Assembly: GCF_014805685.1 (NCBI RefSeq)
Contig: NC_060906.1
Span: 15,639,664 to 15,703,663, forward strand
From: Silurus meridionalis
Lineage: Eukaryota > Chordata > Actinopteri > Siluriformes > Siluridae
Length of the DNA: 64,000 nucleotides
Reading direction: 5' to 3'
The first letter of the stretch is position 1. The number at the start of each line of letters is the position of its first letter. This document shows positions 1-9,870 of the stretch, piece by piece. A program made the position numbers and the translations under genes. A model generated the notes under the pieces. It did not search any database. It had not been told where the DNA came from and worked only from the letters and a program-made list of their open reading frames with translations.

Positions 1-984
1 TGTTTGGCTCATTTAGGCTAACAGCATTTTAGTGGAATTGTGTTGTGAAGAAGGTCAAGGGATTGACCCTCACCTTAGAGACCTCAGAGGAAGGTGTTTG
101 CTGTAACTTAAGATTCTGAGGTTGCTGGGTCATTCACAAGTCATTCTTGCTGTTTACCCTCTCTTCTAAAGTGATGGCCTATTGTACACATATGCATCAT
201 GAACCTACGTCAGAGTAAAAGGCCACTGCTTTGCAGACATGGCTTAGCCATGGAGACCCTATTTTGAGATAATGATGCACAGAGTGTTTTCTTAGTGTTT
301 TTGTAAGACTGGATAAACTAGTAGAAGCAGGTATAAAACAAACATTCTTAATATATAGCTTTTGCTTACACTTTGTCACAAGTGTAAATAAAAAGTTAAA
401 TAGTCCAATTCTTTGTTGACAGGGTGGTGCAGCAGGTAACATTGTTTCGTTACAGCTCAGGAGATAGGATTCAGGGTCCTAAGCTCAGGTGTCTGTTTTC
501 TCTTTTTGTTACCTCTGGGAGTTAAAAAATTGGTTGGTTAAAAATAAGCCTACATACTATTATTAAGATGTTGTCACACCATATGCTAATAGTAATTGAC
601 CTCATGTAAAAGCCCATTCCCTGAAATAGAAGATATAGCTTTATTTATAAATGTATAATCTGTTAATCTTGAAAGTGTAGGCATAATGAAAACAGAAAAC
701 ATAAGTCTTGTTAATACATTTTCAGGACATGCATTCTTACAAAAGTAATATAAAAAGTACTAAACGTATCATTCATAAACAATAAAGTCAATGTTAACTA
801 CTTACCCAACCAATACTTTACAGCAGGGCCGCAAATAATTACTTGATTTTGCTCCACTATGGGAATGAAATTTGTGAGACAAAAGCCTGGTTCATTAAAA
901 TTTGGTCCATTCACACTGCAACAGCATAAAGTTGCTTTTGTCTCACTTCCCATTCATTTTCTGTGGAGATAGGCTACATTTCTT
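1..984. other. AT-rich sequence, no gene seen
   Basis: AT-rich non-coding sequence. The single short open frame on the - strand (197-442) resembles no family I recognise and looks like chance. No repeat or RNA gene was recognised before the SINE that follows. Confidence 0.6.
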
Positions 985-1150
985 TGCATGAGCTCAGTGG
1001 ACTTCTGATCGGAAAATTGTGAGTTCAAATCTCAGCACCACCAAGTTGCCACTGCTGGCCCTTGAGTAAGGTCCTAACCCTTAAATGCTCAGATGTATAA
1101 ATGAGATAATTGTAAGTTGCTCTTGATAAATGCATCTGCCAAAAGTAAAT
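985..1150 (+). repeat. tRNA-derived SINE remnant
   Basis: A tRNA-like head is visible. An A-box-like GAGCTCAGTGG lies at about 990-1000 and a B-box-like GAGTTCAAATCTC at 1021-1033, about 30 bases apart as in a Pol III internal promoter. The body (AAGTTGCCACTGCTGG, then CCCTTGAGTAAGGTCCTAACCC) and the end (TTGATAAATGCATCTGCCAAA) match, from memory, the body and 3' end of tRNA-derived SINEs widespread in ostariophysan fish. The 3' end suggests mobilisation by a LINE. The copy is diverged and probably inactive. The family name is not assigned. Confidence 0.72.
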
Positions 1151-3118
1151 TTAAAGCAAGAGTGGTAGGATCAGGTCAGGAAGGCGATAAAAAAGCAGCA
1201 AATAGTCACATTAATCAAATGGTCATAGTCAAGCCACCCAAGTCAAATTAGTACAAAATAGAACAGACAAGTGTTGCAGTTTATGACAACAGCACTCTAA
1301 TGAGTGAAATCCATTTTTTTAATAACTTTTATAAAGTCCGGAATAACCCACATTGATTTAAACATTTATTTCAGTAATGAAACACGCATTGAGTCTGACA
1401 AAAGAATATGAAAAAACATAATAAAAGAAGACTGATGATTAGGTATAGCCAGCCTAATTCAACCTTGTTTCACAGAGGTAAGGATTATGCTACAAGTGCT
1501 TTGAACCTAAAGCAGCTGAAGCTAACATCCAACAAAGGAAGTAATGTGAATATATTATGTGTTATGTGTATTTTCCTGCAAAAAACTGCTGTCCTATCCA
1601 CTGTGGTGGAGATGAACTTTGGCTCCACAACCTTGACCAGGACAAAATGATTTTTGTAGAGTAATGAAGAGTCTTTGGGTGGTATTTGTTACTTAAATAT
1701 GTTTAGGTGCTTTTTATATTCATGCTAAAGCTTATTTACACAGTATACCTTATATACCTTTAATTCCTAATTCCTTTTCAAGATTTCTCATGTTTTTTTT
1801 TAAATCCATCTCATACTTATAGTAATACACTTATACTTATAGTAATTTGTATTGTTACAGTGACACCTTGGAGACCTGAGACCACTATTTACTGGCTCAT
1901 TTCATATTATGTCTATGAACATGGGTGGAAAATCCTAACAAAATACACCCTGCTTTGATCTGATGTCAGCAGCTCTGTAATTTGTATCTGGATTGATTGA
2001 TTCTAACAATAAAGCTATGCATTGCAATTTATATATTCATTGTAGACTCTTTTGTTGTTCTTATCTGTTACACATTTTCACAAGCAAAAACAAGCTGTAA
2101 GATTAATTTCTGGCCACGTGGTTCTTCTCTTACAGGTCTGTTTGCTTGCTGGTGGAATTTCCCAGGTGTATAAAAAAACACCTAGTAGTCATCCAATAAA
2201 ACATGCCTGTGGTTGTTCTAACCAATGATAATCTTCACCATGCCTTTGATTATACCAGGTGCATCTGCTTTAGTAATGGGCTGGAACAGCTTTCGCCACT
2301 AGAACCCTGATTCTGCCAGGCAGACAATAGGAGTGGTCGGGTCTTGCAAGCTTCTGCATCTTGTTTACTCCACATGACTGTTTGTGCTGAGGAATGCATT
2401 GAAAGGCAAGCACTAATTTCTCACGAACAGCATGGAAGATGACTGCAGAGCAACTGGATTATTTACAGGCCACACAGGTTGACTTAGAGGCCTCCACAGG
2501 TAGTAAATTTCAAAGAGAACAAAAGAAGGCACCCCACCCCTCTCAGTCTTGAAGCTTGCAGATCAAACATGCACTGAATGTCGTCTGAAATATTCAGTTT
2601 AATGTACTATTCCATTCATGCAGATAGATGAATTCACTGTCACAGACATATGCAGTATCCAGTGGGATAAAGGAATTTTTACTGATTTTGGCACTTTTTG
2701 GTCACAAGCAGCATATGCCCATAAAATCTTTTTCAATCATATAATATTTATTGTAACACTTAATTTTTAACACTTGACCTGTCTGAATTAATGGGTAATT
2801 CAGTGTTAAACATACTGTTATTGTAAAACCTTTCTCCTCTCCCAGCACATCCGGCAAATAATTTGGAGTTAACCCACCAAAGCAGTGGTTTGTTTTTTGA
2901 TTCTTTGGTATCTGAAGGTTTATAGCAGTGACCACTTGTTTAAATTTTGCCATAATACACTCCTCCAGCTTTTAATACCAGAGGAACATTAAGTGCTACC
3001 CAGCCATTGACCGATACGCCAGGACAACAAGCAAGTGAAAAGATTTACCTGAGCATTATGAAATTTTCCATTTCTAGAGATTGTTCTTTTTATTATTTTG
3101 TGTGTATACAAGACAGCA
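1151..3118. other. AT-rich sequence, no gene seen
   Basis: Two short open frames (1408-1650 + and 2702-2953 -) have no recognisable domain or codon pattern. A small tandem motif (CTTATAGTAAT) occurs at about 1814-1850. Nothing else was recognised. Confidence 0.55.
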
Positions 3119-3188
3119 CTGCATATACTGGCTTTTGCAAATGATATGGCATTCATGCTATATCAATCGCAAAAGCCATACTATGCAG
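3119..3188. repeat. 70-nt imperfect hairpin, precursor-miRNA-like
   Basis: Two 33-nt arms (3119-3151 and 3156-3188) are complementary across a 4-nt loop TTCA. The inner 22 bp carry three mismatches. A 3-nt symmetric internal loop follows, and then a perfect 7-bp base (CTGCATA with TATGCAG). The geometry fits either a microRNA precursor or a tiny palindromic MITE. I do not recognise either arm as a known microRNA. Transcription and processing cannot be judged from sequence. Confidence 0.5.
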
Positions 3189-3201
3189 AATAGGAATAAG
3201 C

Positions 3202-3237
3202 AAAATAAACTTTTAAGTCAACGTAAAAGTTTATTTT
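3202..3237. repeat. Perfect 14-bp hairpin
   Basis: AAAATAAACTTTTA at 3202-3215 is exactly inverted at 3224-3237 around an 8-nt loop, 13 nt downstream of the larger hairpin. A run of T follows the second arm. In AT-rich DNA a short stem like this could be chance or part of the same small palindromic element. Confidence 0.4.
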
Positions 3238-4857
3238 TATTTTGCTCTTTGCTCTGTCAATGAAAACAATTCCCAAAGAAGAAGCTTAAATGGGAAATAA
3301 GTAAAGTTATTATAACTATTTATTTGTTACATTTTTAAATATTTAAATATTAATCTCTTTGTCTGATTTTTCAGTTTGTTCTTGCTTACAACCAAACATG
3401 GAAATGTGGATAACTGAAATATGTTTTAATTATTTTATTCATCTCTAAATTATTCCATTTAACCACCATAGCTTCTGCTAGAATTTTAAAGATTCATGGT
3501 TTCAATTTACTTTTGTATTATACATAATGCACTGGAACTTTAGCACAAAATAATGAGGGCATCTTTGTGAAGGTAATGTCGTAGTATTTACTAGATAATC
3601 AATGCTTTACCTGATTCTTTAAAGATTAGGTAAGTACTGTTAAATATGTTACCATTATATGTATAATAAAATATCCTAAACTTTTAAGTTGACTTAAAGC
3701 AGCCAAAAGCAGAATGTCTTTTCTGTTTTTCTTCTTTCTTTTCAGATTGTCTGTTTTATAGGTAAAAATAATGAAAACTATCCGTGGAGCAGCAGGTCTC
3801 CATAAATATTAAATGGTCTGGCATTTCATCTTTGAGTTTTTTAGAACCTGGGCATGGGAATTAAAGAATATGTGCCAAATGGTCCTCAAGTGCCTGAGTA
3901 ACCTGACGGTCTTTGCTGTTATTTAGTAATGGATGGCATGTTTTTTTAATGCTAGGATTTGTTAAACCTTGATTCTTCTGATAAATATTCCAAATTGTTA
4001 GCTAGATATTATTTCCCTTTTTTTTTTAAAATAAATATTCTAAGAGAAAGAAAAAAAATGGCAAAATTATTTATGTGTAAGTGATTTTTTGCTTAGTACT
4101 CTGCTGTGCTTGTGTTCTTATTTGTTTTGTTACTGTTGAATGTTAAGCAGGTTGGGGCTACCAAGTTGCCGACTATTCATTTAACAATAACAGTAATAGC
4201 CACAGTAATACAGAGGACCATTTTAACAAACTGCCACTAATTTTGTGCCTAAACATAGAAGGGAGATGTGTATTTAATGTAAACCGTTGGCCTTTATTTT
4301 ATTAACTGTGCGTGTACATCCTCATAGTACTTAACGTCCTCAGAACTGAACCAATCAGTTATAATAATAGTAAAAATAGTAATTGTAGCTCATATATATT
4401 TATAAGACAGAGCACAACAAAGCCATGGTCTTTGTTTAGTTTTAAGTTAGTTTGTCTGTCATAGGCTTGTATTGTGTTGCTTTGGACTGAACTTGGTGTT
4501 CTGGACAAAATAAAGTTGTCTCCAAAGTTTTGTTTGACTTTAAAAGTAGACTTGACATCATCTTGCCCTGGCAAGCTGATTAGCTTTGAGCTGCTGGTTA
4601 TCACATTGCTGGCTTTCCCAGATAACTGGAAGCATATGTAGCCTTCTACAGGAGCACACAAAGCCCCAAGCCGTCATTCCTGTACTTAAACAAGTTGCCT
4701 CCGTTGTCACTGATCTTATCACTTCTGACTTAGTGGAAGATTTGAGACTCAGTATCAGCTAAAACAGCACTCAACTCTGTCCATCTTTTTTAACAGCACA
4801 AAGTTTTTTCCTTTCAATAAAACTGTAGCTATTTAGTGAATATCTGGCTCATCATGC

Positions 4858-4860
<3 letters not shown>
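3238..4860. other. AT-rich sequence, no gene seen
   Basis: Poly-T and poly-A runs occur near 4018-4055. A 100-codon open frame on the - strand (4359-4661) has a hydrophobic leucine tail, but no signal, domain or known relative was recognised. It is treated as chance. Confidence 0.55.

Positions 4861-4952
<92 letters not shown>
4861..4952. repeat. Compound microsatellite (CT)n(TA)n
   Basis: About 22 CT units (4861-4904) run directly into about 24 TA units. The same compound order and orientation recurs at 14829-14936. Confidence 0.97.
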
Positions 4953-4955
<3 letters not shown>

Positions 4956-6609
4956 ATTATTTGCTAAATGTTGAAAAAGGCCATAATACAGCAATATATT
5001 GTTTTATGTTTGAGTTTTTTAATTTAATACATCAATTTATAGTTTTGTTAATCAGCAAGCTATTTATTGAAATTATGAGCAGTTCTGCTTGTTTACATTC
5101 CTTTCACATAAATACTCAATATTTAAAAGCTCTGACCCTGCTGTGGTAAACATGAATAGACAGTCCATATTTGGAAAATACAAAGGTCACCTGACAATGG
5201 CCACATTCCCTGCATTGTTTTGGTTTGAAGGAAAATAACCTAAGGAAATAAATGCACACATACTTTGAGGCAATCAGTAATAAATTGATCTATACCTGTT
5301 CACAGTTGTTGATGGAATGTGTGATGGAATAACTTTATGTCCTCCTTATGGATGTGATGGGTTGTATTTGGTTAATGTTTACACGAACCTGTTCTTTATA
5401 AAAAGAGAACATGTTTACGGAAATTCTTTTGCTTCCCATGAATTCAGTGAGGCTCCCGCCTATATGACATGCTTTTGGATGGATAGACTTGAGGCTTCAT
5501 TTAAAGTCTAATGGAATATGCATAGAAAATAATAAATGTGACTCTTCAACAAGAAATAAATAGTCTACAGTATTGGAGCATATTGTTATTATGCCATGGA
5601 GCATATTATTATGCATGTCTGTCATTAATTGACACTGGCGTTTTTAGGGAGAAATGTATGATGTGTAATTTTAATTTCTTTCCTTGAGCTCATAAAAGTT
5701 ACAGTTCCATTTAAAGGTTATAGACGGAAAGCGGTGGAGTGTTGTAACATTTCTTGGTAAGTTCCATGGAAATACTCTGACACTGTCCTGAATTGCATAG
5801 CCCCTTATGTTAGTGAGTCAGATGTTAAAATTCTACAATCCTGAGACATCTGTTTTGATATTATTTGAGGTAAGCATTATAAACTAGTCCAGACGAGGTA
5901 GGTGAAAAGTTTTTCATACTGTAGCTGCAAGGTCCTAACATATGGTAACCACAAATATCTGTTGGGTTACATAAAATAAGGCATTACTAGAAAAAACAGA
6001 ATAAATATTTAGTCACTTTACCTTTTACTAATAATAAATATATTTGAAATTATTATTTATCTATAAAATGCTCCGTTTGTCCTCTTTTGAAATCAGTTAC
6101 TCTGATATATATAATCCACTGTTGACCCCATTGCTAAGGGTTACTAATGTTAAGGACATAACATTGTGAGAAGCTCAAAACGATAGAGACAGAAAGGTCA
6201 CTGAAGAGATATCATACATGGCCGTCACAAAGGTTGTAAATTTTCTCCACTTTAAAAAGTACTATGTTTGTTATATGTAACTATAAAAGGTGTATGGTGG
6301 TTTTGATTCAGAAATGTATCTGTCAGGTAGCAAATAAATGTACAAAAAAATATTAATCTCAAATGAAACGCAGAGTTACTCTACTAACTAATTTACAAGT
6401 ACATCTGCAGTTCCTATGCAGTTTCTAGGAGACAAACAATAATAAAATTACATGCCTGAAAAGTCACAGTCATGATTGCAACCCAAATTGTCCTCACATC
6501 CCTACCGCCTTCAATATCATCATTATTATATAGCACACACACACATTCTAGCATACAGTAATAGCAAACATATTTTCAGAATAAGTAAGCATTACAGGAT
6601 ATGAATTGT
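4953..6609. other. AT-rich sequence, no gene seen
   Basis: Short open frames at 4961-5149 and 5317-5511 show no recognisable protein. A short CA run lies near 6535-6545. Nothing else was recognised before base composition changes at the DIRS element. Confidence 0.55.
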
Positions 6610-6720
6610 TCCCTTTCAGGAACTCGAGCTGCATCAAAACACTTTGGGAACGCGCCCGAGTGTTGATATAATGTCTGAAATAATGTGTGTAAAAATTTGA
6701 CGCTGACTGTCACCAGCAGG

Positions 6721-6746
6721 GTGACGTCACGACCAGAAGTATAAAA
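6721..6746 (+). promoter_or_regulatory. CRE-like palindrome and TATA box in the DIRS leader
   Basis: The 10-base palindrome GTGACGTCAC (6721-6730) contains a consensus cAMP-response element, TGACGTCA. TATAAAA follows at 6740-6746, about 200 bp before the gag-like frame. The arrangement is what a Pol II promoter in the left terminal repeat would look like. Activity is inferred. Confidence 0.55.
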
Positions 6747-6938
6747 CGCATATCGAGTGCAGTGGCAGCTTCTGTTTGTTCACGAAGCGCTCTGTGTGTT
6801 TGTGTTGTCTGTCAGATTGTTTGTTAAAAAAGTAAAATAAAATAAAATAAAAAATTAAAGCAAGCACAAAATTGAAGCACACTTTCCGGCTGTGCGCTCT
6901 TCCCTGTCCCCGCTATATTACAGGAGGATACGCACAGC

Positions 6939-8181
6939 TTGTGTGTCACTTGCTTGGGAGCGGAGCATGCTAAGTCGGTTCTCGAGGGAGCTGACTGTGA
7001 TCACTGTGCAGGGCTGTCTTTGCACTCACTCCGCTCCTGCTGGGCACTCTGCGAGGAGGCCAAGGCAGAGCGCCGTTCCAGCTCCTGGGGTTCACAGCTG
7101 GACCTTGCAGAGGGTTTCAAGACAGGCATGTCCCTATCTCCAACCTCACCTGCTCGATCCACCTCCAGCTCGCAGGCTTTGGAAGCATGCCTTTCGGTGG
7201 ATTCTTTCCCCTGCGACAATCACATGCAGTGCCGCCTCTCTTCTCTGAGAGGCTTATGGAGGTTGTAACGTGTGCCATTGCCAAGCTCTATATAACTTGG
7301 CTGGCTCATGAGCAGGAAGTGCTTTCATCTAGCAAATTAGATTAGCGCTTTCTGACACCTGTGTCACAACCTCTGCATCGGGGTCTTCCCTTTTTTCCCG
7401 ACCTGCACACCGAGGTGTCCAGGTCATGGGTTAAGTTTTTTTTGGCCCACCCCTTCACCCACAGTTTTACTGTGTATTCCCACATTATGGGAGGAAAAAC
7501 ATGGTTATGAGGCAATGCCGCGGGTTGAAGAGACACTTGCCACCTATCTCTCTCCCGGAATCCCCTCCTCCCTTAAGACCCCAACATTACTCATGAAGCC
7601 CCTATACAATACATCAGAGCTCGTGGGTAAAGCCTATGCTTCAGCAGGTCAAGCAGCTGTGTCCCTGCACACCATTGCAGTGTTGCAGGCATATCAGGCT
7701 GACCTGCTGCATAAGTTGGATGTGGAGGGGCCACAGGCAGCCATTTTGATGAGCTTCACCGTACGGCGGATTTGCTCTCAGAGCCACTATAGAGGCCGCT
7801 AGGGCCATTGGCCGGTCTATGTCTGCCCTGGTGTCCATAAAAAGGCACCTGTGGCTCACTCTGTCAGAGATTCTAATAGAGACAGGGCCGTACTGCTGGA
7901 CGCCCCACTAACCCCTTTTTGGCCTCTTCGGCGACTCCGTAAACTCAGTGGTCGAAAGGTTTCAGGAGAAGAGGAAACAGGTGGTGGCGTTCCAGCAGTA
8001 CCTCCCACTGCTTGAACGCAGCCCCAACCGCAACCCTCCACCTCCCACCAGGAGGAGCAGAAATGCAGCATCGCTCTCCCCCTATGAGGATTCTTCGTGG
8101 TGCTCGACGTCGAAACCTCGTGAGGTGACAGATCTGATAACTATCATCTTCAACAGAAATGCTTCAGTGAAAAGGTCCTGA
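6939..8181 (+). pseudogene. DIRS gag-like gene, broken
   Basis: The N-terminal part (frame of 6939-7268) carries a cysteine/histidine cluster: Cys2, Cys5, His10, then CDHC at about residues 20-23. This is typical of the zinc-binding start of DIRS gag proteins. The second part (7515-7802) includes VEETLATYLSPG, LVGKAYASAGQAA and AVLQAYQADLLHKLD, the conserved core of this protein. A third part (7948-8181) includes VERFQEKRKQ and AFQQYLP. The pieces lie in order but need several frame changes, with stops between 7268 and 7515 and just after 7802. Gag-like proteins of this group package element RNA. This copy cannot make an intact protein. A second copy of the core lies at 37690-38190 on the other strand. 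Confidence 0.8.
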
Positions 8182-8451
8182 CACTTTCTGGGGATCCGGC
8201 CATGAAGGGGCCATGAAGGGGCGGTGCCCGCCCTGTCCCGGTTCCCTCAGGGACCTGGTCCATTAACCCTGCCACCCTCGGTGCTTAAGGGCATAGGCAG
8301 CTCCAGTGAGCTCTCTCCTTGGTCTCCACCCGGCATCCTTGTGTTCCAGGAGATCATGCCACCCCTAGAGCCGTCTCAGGGCTTCCCCCGGCTCTAGGCA
8401 CTCCAGAGGTCAGTCTCGAGAGACTGATACCCCAAGGCACTTTCTGGTAGC

Positions 8452-9276
8452 TTGGAAAGCTCTTCCAGATGTGCCTCAGTGGGTCCTGCACACTGTAGAG
8501 CAAGGCTACTTGATTCAGTTCGGGTCTCCTCCACCCAATTTTTACATGGAAGCCAGCATGCTCTGGTCATGGAACAGGAAGTGAACACTCTACTGAGGAA
8601 GGAGGCCATCAAGGTGGTCCCTCCATCAGAACGAGAGTTCAGGTTTTACAGCCGGTACTTCATAGTTTCCAAAAAAGACAGAGGGTTGCGTCCTATCTTA
8701 GATCTACGTCAGCTGAACCACTCTCTCATGAAACTCAGGTTTAAGATGCTGACCCTCAAGCAGGTCGTGCATCAAATCGGATCCAAGGACTGGTTTGTCA
8801 CGGTAGATCTAAAGGATGCGTGCTTTCATGTATCCATCCTATCTTCTCACAGGAAGTTCCTAAGGTTCGCTTTCGAGGGTGAAGCTTCCCAATTTCGGGT
8901 TCTTCTGGGGCGAAGCTTACCAATACTGGGTTCTTCCATTTGGCTTTTCCTTTCACCCCGTACCTTCACAAAATGTGTGGCTGCAGCTCTGGTTCCCCTG
9001 AGGTCTTGGGGCTTCCGCATTCTCAACTACATCAACAATTGGTTGATCCTAGCTCAATCAGAGCAGTTGGCAGTCCGGCATCGAGATGTTGTTCTCACCC
9101 ACATAAAGTCGTTCGGGTTTTGGCTGAATGCCGGGAAGAGTGTGCTTTCTCATTACAGAGAACCACCTATCTCAGTTTATATCATTGTCATATGGGATTC
9201 CTACATCAACCATCAAAGATGTCTGCGTCTGTGTCCGCAGTTTGAGAGCAGTTTACATCGTCAAGGCAGGGTTTGA
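8452..9276 (+). pseudogene. DIRS reverse transcriptase, active site altered
   Basis: The 274-codon open frame enters the true RT reading frame at about residue 40 (VMEQEVNTLL). It then shows SRYFIVSKKDRGLRPILDL (fingers), LNHS, KMLTLKQVV, the motif-A block VTVDLKDACFHV with both aspartates, and SPRTFTKCV. The motif-C box, normally YIDDW in this group, reads YINNW (codons 9028-9042), so both metal-binding aspartates are asparagine. A 31-bp tandem duplication at 8881-8942 is offset by a 1-base loss just downstream, so the frame survives. Sequence before residue 40 is the upstream RT region read out of frame, so the ATG is probably not genuine. The protein would not be expected to polymerise DNA. 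Downstream RNase H sequence is mostly deleted. Confidence 0.85.
8881..8942 (+). repeat. 31-bp tandem duplication within the DIRS RT
   Basis: GAAGCTT begins at 8881 and again at 8912. The two 31-base units are alike (AAGCTTCCCAATTTCGGGTT against AAGCTTACCAATACTGGGTT). The second unit matches the conserved QYxVLPFG segment of DIRS RT better, so the first is the extra copy or has decayed more. Confidence 0.8.
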
Positions 9277-9688
9277 GACCCGGGGAATGGCTGCTCCTCC
9301 CAATGTGGTGGAGCAGGTTTGGGAGAAAGCTGGGTGAATCTGTTTGCGTCTCGAGAGACTGTCCCACACTGTCCCCTCTGGTTCTCCCTTACTCCTCCAG
9401 CTCCTGGACAACTCCTGGACACCATGGCTCAGGCGTAGCCGAGGCTGCATCTGTATATCCTTTCCCTTTATTGCGCTGCTATCAGGAGTCCATCTCCTCC
9501 TGGTAGTTCCAAGGTGGCCGAGCAGACCAAGATTCACGGGCATGGTTGCTCTCCTCGAGCACCCTCCTTGGGAGATTCCTCTAAGGAGGGATCTCCTTTC
9601 CAGCTCGGGGGTGCCATATTTCACCCCCGCCCGGAGCTGTGGGAGCTCCAGAACTCCCTCCACGAGGAAGTCATAAGCCGCTAGGTGG

Positions 9689-9840
9689 CATCTGTTCTGC
9701 TCATGGTGTGAGCACCACCAGCTGGATCCAGTTCACTGCCCAGTTGGTTCAGTGCTAGATCTTTTTCAGCGACAGTTCACCAAGGGGTTGGCTCCATCCA
9801 CCCTAAAAGTCTACGCGTTTACTCATTTTGGCTTATCACG
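9689..9840 (+). pseudogene. DIRS tyrosine recombinase, N-terminal fragment
   Basis: Reading from 9689 gives an SWCEHHQLDPVHCPVGSVLD stretch followed by QRQFTKGLAPSTLKVY. This is the SAM-like N-terminal core-binding domain that precedes the catalytic half of DIRS recombinases. No downstream R..HxxR..Y catalytic segment is present, because the sequence turns AT-rich after about 9870. The fragment is a truncated end with no expected function. Confidence 0.7.
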
Positions 9841-9870
9841 CTCCCATGGCCGGGAAATCTCTAGGCAGAG

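Larger units (their letters stand above)
6610..9870 (+). mobile_element. Degenerate DIRS-type (tyrosine-recombinase) retrotransposon
   Basis: The 3.3-kb stretch is clearly GC-richer than its surroundings and carries, in order, a promoter-like leader, a gag-like region, a DIRS-type reverse transcriptase and the start of a tyrosine-recombinase domain. This is the gene order of DIRS1-like elements in fish, which integrate by recombinase and lack a DDE integrase. The left limit is placed at the CCCTTTCAGGAACTCGAG motif near 6610 and the right limit where similarity to the recombinase fades. The RNase H region between RT and recombinase is largely missing, as are the recombinase catalytic half and the right inverted terminal repeat. 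Many frameshifts and stops show an old, inactive copy. The exact ends are uncertain. Confidence 0.85.

Noticed and set aside
4359..4661. 100-codon - strand ORF ending in a leucine run
   Set aside because: No domain, no splice or promoter context, and its length is within chance expectation for 64 kb.
7001..7219. Antisense ORFs over the DIRS gag region
   Set aside because: The sense strand carries the recognisable gag motifs; the antisense frames are shadows.
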